Positions 1 through 5,137 of a stretch of DNA of 5,215 nt are shown here, in pieces. Every line of letters begins with the position of its first letter. Position 1 is the stretch's first letter. Both the position numbers and the translations under genes were made by a program. Under the pieces are notes generated by a model. That model made no database searches. It was not told where the DNA came from and saw only the letters and a list, made by a program, of their open reading frames with translations. This DNA is from an uncultured Collinsella sp. (GTDB lineage: Bacteria; Actinomycetota; Coriobacteriia; Coriobacteriales; Coriobacteriaceae). The stretch is taken from positions 1 to 5,215 of the forward strand of contig CABVAS010000124.1 in assembly GCA_902496375.1 (NCBI GenBank), in the 5' to 3' direction.

Positions 1-759
1 GACGGCAAGCGGTTCGCCGGTCAGGGTCGCCTGGTTGACCATGGCGCTCCCCTGCTCGACAACACCGTCGATGCAAATGGACATGCCGGTGCGCACGGCG
101 ACCAGATCGCCGGGTTCAAGCTCGGTGGCGGCAACGCTTACCTCGGTGTCGCCGACGACCTTTTGCGCCTTGTCGGGCACATCGAGCAGCGAGTTGATGA
201 GCTCGTTTTCGCTCATGGCGCGGGTGTAGTCCTCGAGCAGCTCGCCCACGTTGAGCAGGAACATTGTCTGGCCCGCGGTGTCGACATCACGCTTGACGAA
301 CGAAATGCCGATGGCCGAAGCGTCGAGCACAGGAACGGTCAGGCGCGGCTGCGCCAGCTCATGAAGAGCAGCGCGCAAAAATGCCATGTAACCGGCCACG
401 ACAAACACCGCACGCAGAGGCGTCGGCAAGAACCAGCGGCGCGCGTAGTGGGCGCCGATAAGTGTGGCAAGATCCATGACGAGTTTGTGCTTGCGCGGCT
501 CGAGTTGCATCACGTAACCCGTCTTTGCGTCGGCAATGGCCTGGGCATCGAGCGCACCCAAGGCGTCGAGCACGCTTGCGCGGCGCGGCTCGTCGTACTC
601 CAGCGCCATTTGGCCAATGCGGCCGTACACGCGCACCTTGTGCACGCCGTCGATATCGCCGCTGAGCTTAAGAAGTGCATCGAGATCGCTCTCTGGCACA
701 GGACCCGCCAATTGAAGACGGGTCCTGCCGGGGATCTCGCTAATAATCGAGAATCTCAT
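1..759 (-). CDS. Heavy-metal translocating P-type ATPase, N-terminal part (cut by the window edge)
   Basis: The gene starts at 759 and stays open for 253 codons to base 1, so phosphorylation, ATP-binding and C-terminal membrane parts lie outside. Residues 1-60 begin with a PGRTRL motif typical of the HMA_2-like N-terminal domain of some P1B ATPases; there is no CxxC metal site. Hydrophobic stretches at about 113-133 and 141-155, with a LLNVGELLEDYT segment at 168-179, fit the first membrane helices. Residues 217-250 are an actuator domain (GDLVAVRTG, then VNQATLTGEP), and TGEP at 247-250 is the dephosphorylation loop. The family moves metal ions across the cytoplasmic membrane using ATP. Metal specificity is normally read from helices missing here, so the ion is unknown. 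The start follows the preceding gene's stop by 18 bases in the same frame, with a weak AGG ribosome site 8 bases upstream. Probably co-transcribed with the DUF6110-like gene. Confidence 0.9.
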   Translation of the reverse strand, partial: MRFSIISEIPGRTRLQLAGPVPESDLDALLKLSGDIDGVHKVRVYGRIGQMALEYDEPRRASVLDALGALDAQAIADAKTGYVMQLEPRKHKLVMDLATLIGAHYARRWFLPTPLRAVFVVAGYMAFLRAALHELAQPRLTVPVLDASAIGISFVKRDVDTAGQTMFLLNVGELLEDYTRAMSENELINSLLDVPDKAQKVVGDTEVSVAATELEPGDLVAVRTGMSICIDGVVEQGSAMVNQATLTGEPLAV

Positions 760-777
760 AGTTTGTGCCTGGGAGCG

Positions 778-1023
778 TTACTCGACTGCCTCGTCAGCAG
801 CGGCCTCGCTCTGGGTGATGTAGGCAGCCTCGGCAACCATGTCGTCGACATTAGCCTTGGCCTGCTCGACCATGTCCTGGTAGCAGTTCTTGACGCGCAT
901 GCCGCACGCGATGCCCTGCACGCAGGCATTCTTTACCGGAGCGCTGGTGAGCAGCTTGATGCCGGCCGTACCAAGCAGAAAACCGCCACCGACAAGCAGG
1001 GTGTTAAACGTCGACTTCTTCAT
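778..1023 (-). CDS. DUF6110-like small protein, partner of the metal ATPase
   Basis: An 81-residue protein whose function I cannot assign. It has a basic start (MKKSTFN), a Gly-rich hydrophobic segment at about 9-25 (LLVGGGFLLGTAGIKLL), a LTSAPVKN motif at 25-32 and an amphipathic Glu/Ala-rich C-terminal half. This layout and the GTAGIKLLTS-type motif match what I recall of the DUF6110 family, which is often encoded beside HMA_2-type P-type ATPases. Three cysteines (34, 40, 47) in the middle could bind metal, but that is inference. The hydrophobic segment could be one membrane helix or an anchor. The start at 1023 was chosen over an ATG at 1083 because a strong AAGGGAG ribosome site sits 7 bases before it, and the 20-residue extension from 1083 is translated leader. 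It is first in a two-gene unit with the ATPase 18 bases downstream, under a probable promoter at 1111-1139. Confidence 0.8.
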   Translation of the reverse strand: MKKSTFNTLLVGGGFLLGTAGIKLLTSAPVKNACVQGIACGMRVKNCYQDMVEQAKANVDDMVAEAAYITQSEAAADEAVE

Positions 1024-1030
1024 GTTGCTT

Positions 1031-1037
1031 CTCCCTT
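1031..1037 (-). promoter_or_regulatory. Ribosome binding site of the DUF6110-like gene
   Basis: Minus-strand AAGGGAG lies 7 bases before the ATG at 1023. It decides the start: the upstream in-frame ATG at 1083 has no such site and would place this one inside the coding region. Confidence 0.8.
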
Positions 1038-1038
1038 T

Positions 1039-1072
1039 TGCCGCATTGGACGCGGCACGGTGCCTCAGCACC
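1039..1072 (-). promoter_or_regulatory. Two adjacent hairpins in the leader of the DUF6110/ATPase unit
   Basis: The predicted leader can form a 6-bp stem (1039-1044 with 1052-1057, 7-base loop) and a 5-bp stem (1059-1063 with 1068-1072, 4-base loop). The first ends two bases before the ribosome binding site. No known metal riboswitch signature is visible. The stems are short and could be chance in G+C-rich DNA. Confidence 0.35.
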
Positions 1073-1107
1073 CGAGTAAACAAGTTTGCTCGAGCACACT
1101 TTTGGAA

Positions 1108-1131
1108 AATAGTTTAGTTTATCTAACTATT
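1108..1131. promoter_or_regulatory. Inverted repeat over the promoter, candidate operator
   Basis: AATAGTT (1108-1114) and AACTATT (1125-1131) form perfect 7-bp arms around 10 bases. The repeat covers the -10 box and most of the spacer, where a bound repressor would block RNA polymerase. Upstream of a metal ATPase, a metal-sensing repressor is a natural candidate. The TTAG/CTAA flavour loosely recalls DtxR/MntR-type sites, but it does not match the DtxR consensus closely, and no regulator gene is in the window. Confidence 0.4.
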
Positions 1132-1139
1132 AAGGTCAA
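1111..1139 (-). promoter_or_regulatory. Predicted sigma-70-type promoter of the DUF6110/ATPase unit
   Basis: The minus strand reads TTGACC (1139-1134), a 17-base spacer, then TAAACT (1116-1111). The -35 matches five of six consensus bases and the -10 four of six, at ideal spacing, in an AT-rich island within G+C-rich surroundings. Transcription would start near 1103, giving a leader of about 80 bases. A second TAAACT at 1121-1116 has only a 12-base spacer and was not chosen. Confidence 0.65.
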
Positions 1140-1174
1140 CAAAGGTTAACTTTTTGGAAATCTTGAGGCGCGAT

Positions 1175-1202
1175 GTGACCAAGGGGACAGTCTCTTTGTC
1201 AC
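1175..1202. repeat. REP-like 28-base palindrome
   Basis: The ends GTGAC and GTCAC pair, and in plus-strand RNA the element folds into eleven pairs (two G-U), with one C/U mismatch and a 4-base ACAG loop. The minus-strand version has three mismatches. The core GGGGACAGTCTC resembles short dispersed palindromes I recall from intergenic regions of Coriobacteriia, but that cannot be verified here. A related 9-base core, GGACTGTCC, occurs at 1505-1513. It lies between the last gat terminator and the next promoter, a usual place for REP elements. Confidence 0.55.
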
Positions 1203-1208
1203 CCGCAC

Positions 1209-1238
1209 AAAAATGAGGGCACCAACGGCGCCCTCATT
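1209..1238 (-). terminator. Intrinsic terminator A, distal terminator of gatCAB
   Basis: On the minus strand, perfect 9-bp arms (1230-1238 with 1212-1220) extend inward by a G-U and two C-G pairs to a GTT loop, giving twelve pairs. Five Ts (1213-1209) follow, three beyond the stem. It lies about 320 bases after gatB, behind terminator B, and would separate the gat operon from the metal unit. Confidence 0.7.
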
Positions 1239-1337
1239 CACCAAATTCCATTCAGCCCACCTGACCCGAACGGCCGAGTCGTCACAGAACCCGGGAGCCC
1301 CGGCAGGGCGGGTGCTTGCTCAAAATGAGTTCCCCTC

Positions 1338-1371
1338 AAAAAACAATGGGCGTGCCAACGGCGCGCCCATT
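1338..1371 (-). terminator. Intrinsic terminator B, main terminator candidate of gatCAB
   Basis: On the minus strand, 8-bp arms (1364-1371 with 1345-1352), one A/C mismatch and three further G-C pairs close on a GTT loop. A single G and then six Ts (1343-1338) follow. This is the best hairpin plus U-tract in the window, about 190 bases after the gatB stop. Confidence 0.75.
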
Positions 1372-1418
1372 CACTCTATTCCATTCAGCCTACCTGACCC
1401 GAACGGCCGAGTCGTCAC

Positions 1419-1554
1419 GGAACCGAGGGGCCGGGCGCAGGGCCTTGCCTCTCAATGAGTTCCGCACGAACAGGAGGCGCCAGTGGCGCCTCCGTCGTGA
1501 GTCAGGACTGTCCGAAATTGAGAGGCAAGGCCCTGCGCCCGGCCCCTCGGTTCC
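1419..1554. repeat. Perfect 38-bp inverted repeat directly behind gatB
   Basis: Bases 1419-1456 are the exact reverse complement of 1517-1554, with 60 bases between them that contain hairpin C. The outer end is 3 bases from the gatB stop codon. The left arm is the G+C-rich part of repeat unit B. The right arm is an extra inverted copy with no counterpart in unit A, whose matching stretch (1286-1323) has clearly diverged. A gatB transcript would carry a 38-bp duplex just after its stop. No U-tract follows the arm, so it is not a standard terminator. It may protect the 3' end, or mark a MITE-like insertion or local inverted duplication. Confidence 0.9.
1473..1493 (-). repeat. Hairpin C, perfect 9-bp stem with 3-base loop
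   Basis: GGAGGCGCC (1473-1481) pairs perfectly with 1485-1493 around a 3-base loop. Beyond an asymmetric internal loop, a further 5-bp stem (1465-1469 with 1495-1499) can form. The minus-strand downstream sequence is TGTTCG rather than a T-run, so it is a degenerate or non-terminating relative of hairpins A and B. It sits inside the loop of the 38-bp inverted repeat. Confidence 0.7.
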
Positions 1555-1557
1555 CGC

Positions 1558-3234
1558 TTACGAGAGCGACGTTCTCAGCAACTCGTTGAAGAGCTTCGGG
1601 TTACCCTTGCCGCGGCTCGCCTTCATGCACTGGCCCACCAAAAAGCCAATGACCTTCTGGTTGCCGTCACGATACTGCTGCGACTGATCGGCACAGTTTG
1701 CCAGTACCTCGTCCACGATCGGCTGCAGCGCGGCGGCGTCGCTCACCTGACGCATACCGCGTTCGTCGACGATCTTATTGGGATCGTCACCGGTCTGGGC
1801 CATGGCCTCAAAGACCTCGTGCGCTTGGTTGGAGCTGATGGCATCGGTCGCTAGCAGCTTGGCAAGCGCTGCCACCTGAGCCGGCGCGATGCCGGACTCG
1901 GCGAGCGACACGCCTGCACCCTTAAGGTAGGCGATCATCTCGTTGACCAGCAAGTTTGCGACCGTCTGGACCTCCTTACCGGCCATACCGGCAGCGGCGG
2001 CCTCAAAGAAGTCGGCAAACTCGGGGTCGCCGGCAATCTGCTCGGCATCGGCAGCTTTAATGCCAAAGTCGGCCTCAAAACGGGCACGCTTGGCATCAGG
2101 CAGCTCAGGAATCTCGCCACGGCAGCGGTCGATGAACTCGTCGTCCAGATCGAACGGCGCCAGGTCGGGATCGGGGAACAGACGATAGTCGTCTGCCGTT
2201 TCCTTCACACGCATGACCACGGTGCGCTTGCGGCTGGGCTCCCAGTGGCGGGTCTCCTGGTAGATGATGCCGCCCTCCTCGAGCACCTCGGCCTGGCGGC
2301 AGATCTCGTAGGCAAGGCCGTCATGCAAACTCTTAAACGAGTTGAGGTTCTTGAGCTCGGTCTTGGTGCCCAGCTTGGTCTCGCCGCGGCGGCGCAGCGA
2401 CACATTGCCGTCGCAACGCATGGAGCCCTTCTCCATGGAGCAGTCCGAAATGCCCAGCGTCACAAAGATGCGACGGAGCTTCTCCATAAATAGGCGAGCC
2501 TCCTCGGGCGTGCGCAGATCGGGCTCGGTGACGAGCTCAATGAGCGGCGTGCCGCAGCGGTTGTAGTCGACGAGCGACTCGGCCGCGGCGGTAATGCGGC
2601 CCTCGGCACCGCCCACGTGCACCATCTTGGCGGCATCCTCCTCCATGTGGATGCGCAGAATGCGGATGGGTACCGTGTAGGAACCGTCCTCGCGGCGCTC
2701 GGGCATCTGCAGGTTGGACGCGTCATAGCTGGCCAGATGGCCGGCGCGCTGATTGCCCTCGCGCATGGTCGACGTCATGGACGTGGACAGGCCCTCGGCG
2801 TTGGCCGAGGCGCTCGCCAGGCTCTGAGCCTCGGCCTCGCCAAACGCGCAGTCGGGGCGCTCGGCGGCACCGCGACCGGTCACATCCAGATCAAGGTGAC
2901 CGTACATGGCAAAGGCGACCGGACCCTGCGTGGTCTGGAAGTTCTTGGCCATGTCGGGATAGAAGTAGTGCTTGCGGTAGAACATCGAGTGACGCTGGAT
3001 CTCGCAGTTGGTGGCGAGACCGGCCTTGACGATGCTCTCGATGGCGCGCTTGTTGGGCACCGGCAGGGCGCCGGGCAGGCCCAGGCACACCGGGCACACG
3101 TTGGCGTTGGGCTCGTCATCGTGGCTGAGCTTGCAGTTGCAGAACATCTTGGTATCGAGTGCGGTGAGCTCGGTATGGATCTCCAGGCCGATCACGGCCT
3201 CCCAATCCTGCAGGACCTCGGAAAGCTCCTTCAT
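1558..3234 (-). CDS. gatB: Asp-tRNA(Asn)/Glu-tRNA(Gln) amidotransferase subunit B
   Basis: GatB binds mischarged Glu-tRNA(Gln) or Asp-tRNA(Asn), activates the carboxyl group with ATP and transfers ammonia delivered from GatA, in the cytoplasmic GatCAB complex. The 558 residues show VIGLEIHTEL (14-23), zinc-type cysteines C32, C34, C47 and C50, YRKHYFYPD (86-94), RIHMEEDAAK (194-203), the family signature LVDYNRCGTPLIELV (221-235), and TKTELKNLNSF (290-300). The C-terminal YqeY-like tRNA-binding tail (about 408-556) ends with FLVGQCMKASRGKGNP. The usual length is about 475-500; the excess is mainly a Ser/Ala-rich insertion at about 119-188. The start overlaps the gatA stop (TAATG), with an AAGGGAGG ribosome site 9 bases upstream, so translation is probably coupled. 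Last gene of the gat operon, followed after 3 bases by a long inverted repeat. Confidence 0.98.
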   Translation of the reverse strand: MKELSEVLQDWEAVIGLEIHTELTALDTKMFCNCKLSHDDEPNANVCPVCLGLPGALPVPNKRAIESIVKAGLATNCEIQRHSMFYRKHYFYPDMAKNFQTTQGPVAFAMYGHLDLDVTGRGAAERPDCAFGEAEAQSLASASANAEGLSTSMTSTMREGNQRAGHLASYDASNLQMPERREDGSYTVPIRILRIHMEEDAAKMVHVGGAEGRITAAAESLVDYNRCGTPLIELVTEPDLRTPEEARLFMEKLRRIFVTLGISDCSMEKGSMRCDGNVSLRRRGETKLGTKTELKNLNSFKSLHDGLAYEICRQAEVLEEGGIIYQETRHWEPSRKRTVVMRVKETADDYRLFPDPDLAPFDLDDEFIDRCRGEIPELPDAKRARFEADFGIKAADAEQIAGDPEFADFFEAAAAGMAGKEVQTVANLLVNEMIAYLKGAGVSLAESGIAPAQVAALAKLLATDAISSNQAHEVFEAMAQTGDDPNKIVDERGMRQVSDAAALQPIVDEVLANCADQSQQYRDGNQKVIGFLVGQCMKASRGKGNPKLFNELLRTSLS

Positions 3235-4748
3235 TACAGCTCGCCTCCCTTCCCGGCAAAATCGGGCGCGACAGAAAGCGCGGGCGCACCCGTGGCGGCA
3301 TCGGCAAAGCCGCGCTCCAGGGCGCGGGCAAACGTGAGCAGCTGACGGTCCTTAAAGGCCGGACCCACCAGCTGGGCAGAAACGGGCAACTGAGTATCCT
3401 CGCCCAGGCCCAGCGGCACCGAGATACCACCGTTGCCGCAAATGTTGAGCGAAATGGTGTACAGGTCGGAGAGATACATCTGCGTGGGGTCGCTGATCTC
3501 GCCAAACTTAAAGGCCGTGCGCGGCGAGGCGGGCATGAGGATGGTGTCCACCTTGGCATACGCGGCGTCGTAGTCCTGCGTGATGAGCGTGCGGGCCTTT
3601 TGCGCAGCGTAGTAGTACTTGTCGTACACGCCCGAGCTCAGCAGGTAGGCGCCGAGCATCTGACGGCGCTTGGCCTCGGCGCCAAAGCCGTGGGCGCGCG
3701 AAAGCGAGCTCTGGTCGGACAGGTTGGCGCAGCCCTCCTCCTGATAGCCGTAGCGAATGCCGTCGAAGCGGGCCAAGTTGGAGAACGCCTCGGCCGGGCC
3801 GATGACGTAGTAGGCGGCGATGGCGGCGTCCAGGTGCGGAAGGTCGACCTCGACCAGCTCGGCGCCCTGGTTCTGCAGCTCTTGGGCGGCGCGCTGAACA
3901 GCGGCCTTGACCTCGGGCGTCAGGCCCTCGGCCTCCATAAACGCAGGGATAATGCCCACGCGCTTGCCCTCGATGCTGTCGTTGAGATGCTCGGTAAAGT
4001 CGACGGCGCAATCCTGGCTGGTGCAGTCGTACGGATCGTGGCCCGCGCCGGTAAGCGCGTTCATGGCCAGCGCGACATCCTCGACCGTGCGGCCAAAGGG
4101 GCCCACCTGGTCGAGCGACGAGCCAAAGGCAACCACGCCGTAACGGCTCACGGCGCCATACGTGGGCTTAAAGCCCACCACGCCGCACAGCGACGCCGGC
4201 TGGCGAATGGAGCCGCCGGTGTCCGAGCCCAGCGAGAGCGCGACCTCGCCCGCGGCGACGGCGGCAGCGGAGCCGCCCGAGGAGCCGCCGGGCACGCGCT
4301 CGGTATCCCAAGGGTTGTTGGTGCGGTGGAACGCCGAGCTCTCGGTGGAGCTGCCAAAGGCGAACTCGTCCATGTTGGCCTTGCCCATGGGCAGGCAGCC
4401 GGCGTCGAGCATGCGCTGGACGCAGGTGGCGGTGTAGACGCTCTGGTAGTCCCCGAGCATGCGGGAAGCGCAGGTGGTGCGCGTGCCCACGAGGTTCATG
4501 TTGTCCTTAATGGCCAGCGGCACGCCCGCGAGCGGGGGCAGCGGCTTGCCTGCGGCACGGTCGGCATCCACGCGCGCGGCGGCCTCGAGCGCAAGCTCGG
4601 GCGCCACCTGCAGGAATGCCTGGACCCCGCCCTCGCGCGCCTCGATGGCGGCAAGGGAGGCCTGGGCCACCTCGGTAGCGGTAAAGTCGCCGGCGGCAAC
4701 GCCCGCGGCGATCTGGGCGGCGGTAAGGGAATCGAAGCTCTGCGCCAT
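3234..4748 (-). CDS. gatA: Asp-tRNA(Asn)/Glu-tRNA(Gln) amidotransferase subunit A
   Basis: GatA is the glutaminase subunit. It hydrolyses glutamine and sends ammonia through a channel to GatB, as part of indirect Gln-tRNA and/or Asn-tRNA synthesis. At 504 residues it is near the usual length (about 485-500). The amidase-signature triad is complete: Lys81 in GVPLAIKDN (75-83), cis-Ser156 in GGSSGGS (154-160), and nucleophile Ser180 in SDTGGSIRQP (175-184). The spacing matches the known triad of the family. FKPTYGAVSRYGVVAFGSSL (193-212), YYYAAQKARTLI (378-389) and the glutamine-side helix around RRQMLGAYLLSSG (361-373) are also conserved. The ATG at 4748 overlaps the gatC stop in TAATG, and a GGGGGAG ribosome site lies 8 bases upstream. 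No missing residue or frame problem was seen. Amidases of other types share the fold, but the gatC and gatB neighbours settle the identity. Confidence 0.98.
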   Translation of the reverse strand: MAQSFDSLTAAQIAAGVAAGDFTATEVAQASLAAIEAREGGVQAFLQVAPELALEAAARVDADRAAGKPLPPLAGVPLAIKDNMNLVGTRTTCASRMLGDYQSVYTATCVQRMLDAGCLPMGKANMDEFAFGSSTESSAFHRTNNPWDTERVPGGSSGGSAAAVAAGEVALSLGSDTGGSIRQPASLCGVVGFKPTYGAVSRYGVVAFGSSLDQVGPFGRTVEDVALAMNALTGAGHDPYDCTSQDCAVDFTEHLNDSIEGKRVGIIPAFMEAEGLTPEVKAAVQRAAQELQNQGAELVEVDLPHLDAAIAAYYVIGPAEAFSNLARFDGIRYGYQEEGCANLSDQSSLSRAHGFGAEAKRRQMLGAYLLSSGVYDKYYYAAQKARTLITQDYDAAYAKVDTILMPASPRTAFKFGEISDPTQMYLSDLYTISLNICGNGGISVPLGLGEDTQLPVSAQLVGPAFKDRQLLTFARALERGFADAATGAPALSVAPDFAGKGGEL

Positions 4749-5059
4749 TACTCGCTCTCCCCCTCTCCCAAAATGGACGGCACGCGGAAGTAGCGGTCGC
4801 GCGCGCTGCCGGCGTTTTCGAGCGCGACGTCGAGCGGCAGATCGCGCTCGGGCTCGCGCAGGTCGTCGCCCATCACGTTGGACAGGCTTCCGATGGGATG
4901 GAACGTGGGCTCCACGTCGGGCAAGTCATATTGCAAGACGGGCTCGAGCATCTGGACGGCGTCGTTCATGTAGGACGTCATCTGGGTGAGCTCGTCATCG
5001 GTCAGTGCGATTTTTGCGTACTCGGCGATGCCGCGCACGTCTTTCTCGCTGAGTGCCAT
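4748..5059 (-). CDS. gatC: Asp-tRNA(Asn)/Glu-tRNA(Gln) amidotransferase subunit C
   Basis: GatC is the small structural subunit that wraps around the GatA-GatB interface and stabilises GatA. The 103-residue product is normal for the family (about 95-103). It has an N-terminal helix with the pattern VRGIAEYAKIALTDDEL (8-24), a helix at about 25-42, a central PVLQYDLPDVEPTF (40-53), and a C-terminal LREPERDLPLDVALENA (67-83) ending in YFRVPSIL (90-97), the usual GatC finish. The start at 5059 was preferred to the in-frame ATG at 5077 because a strong GGAAGGGAG ribosome site lies between them, 5 bases before 5059, and GatC proteins normally begin just before this Leu-Ser segment. First gene of the operon; its stop shares one base with the gatA start. 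Confidence 0.96.
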   Translation of the reverse strand: MALSEKDVRGIAEYAKIALTDDELTQMTSYMNDAVQMLEPVLQYDLPDVEPTFHPIGSLSNVMGDDLREPERDLPLDVALENAGSARDRYFRVPSILGEGESE

Positions 5060-5064
5060 AGGCG

Positions 5065-5073
5065 CTCCCTTCC
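5065..5073 (-). promoter_or_regulatory. Ribosome binding site of gatC
   Basis: Minus-strand GGAAGGGAG lies 5 bases before the ATG at 5059. It lies between the two possible in-frame starts (5077 and 5059) and supports the downstream one. Confidence 0.8.
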
Positions 5074-5094
5074 GCATAACAGATAAACCGCTCT

Positions 5095-5100
5095 AGTATA
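5095..5100 (-). promoter_or_regulatory. Probable -10 box of the gatCAB promoter
   Basis: Minus-strand TATACT matches five of six -10 consensus bases and would place the transcript start near 5088, about 30 bases before gatC. No convincing -35 is found at 16-18 bases upstream, so the call rests on the -10 and its position. Confidence 0.45.
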
Positions 5101-5137
5101 CAAGGCAACGCCGCTTGGAGCAGGCGCTTTACCTAAA

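Larger units (their letters stand above)
1209..1493 (-). repeat. Tandem array of three related hairpin units, period about 133 bp
   Basis: Bases 1245-1285 and 1378-1418 are the same 41 bases except one (1258 versus 1391), exactly 133 apart. Each is followed rightward by a diverged G+C-rich stretch and an identical AATGAGTTCC (1324-1333 and 1454-1463). Each 41-base block is preceded by a hairpin with the same GTT loop on the minus strand (terminators A and B). Hairpin C at 1473-1493 is a third, partial copy: it lies 19 bases from its AATGAGTTCC, against 21 bases for hairpin B. In each full unit, minus RNA from 1263-1280 and 1396-1413 folds into a 7-bp hairpin with two G-U pairs, which become A/C mismatches on the plus strand. 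The minus strand is therefore the likely functional RNA. Confidence 0.75.

Noticed and set aside
1024..1083. N-terminal extension of the DUF6110-like protein from an ATG at 1083
   Set aside because: It would put the strong AAGGGAG ribosome site and the leader hairpins inside the coding region, and the added residues (MFTRVLRHRAAS...) look like translated leader.
1023..1110. Metal riboswitch in the DUF6110/ATPase leader
   Set aside because: The leader is only about 80 bases long, and I see no signature of yybP-ykoY or NiCo (czcD) riboswitches.
163..1149. 328-codon open frame on the plus strand
   Set aside because: It is antisense to the ATPase and the DUF6110-like gene, both of which have family motifs and ribosome sites. 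Long antisense frames are common in G+C-rich DNA.
1419..1554. The long inverted repeat as the intrinsic terminator of gatB
   Set aside because: No T-run follows the distal arm on either strand. The U-tracts occur further on, at terminators B and A.
1084..1557. CRISPR array, tRNA gene or T-box leader in the intergenic repeats
   Set aside because: There are only two to three units of about 133 bp with no regular spacers, no tRNA T-arm or anticodon stem layout, and no T-box antiterminator sequence.
1213..1687. Plus-strand open frames in the tandem repeat, giving related peptides MRAPTAPSF and MGVPTARPF
   Set aside because: The 133-bp period is not a multiple of three. The differences between the copies are mostly amino-acid-changing but keep the RNA stems paired. 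The pattern fits a structured repeat, not a protein gene.
3600..4793. 397-codon open frame on the plus strand
   Set aside because: Antisense to gatA, with low-complexity Gly/Ala/Val/His composition and no family motif. The same applies to the plus-strand frame at 2617-3345, antisense to gatB.
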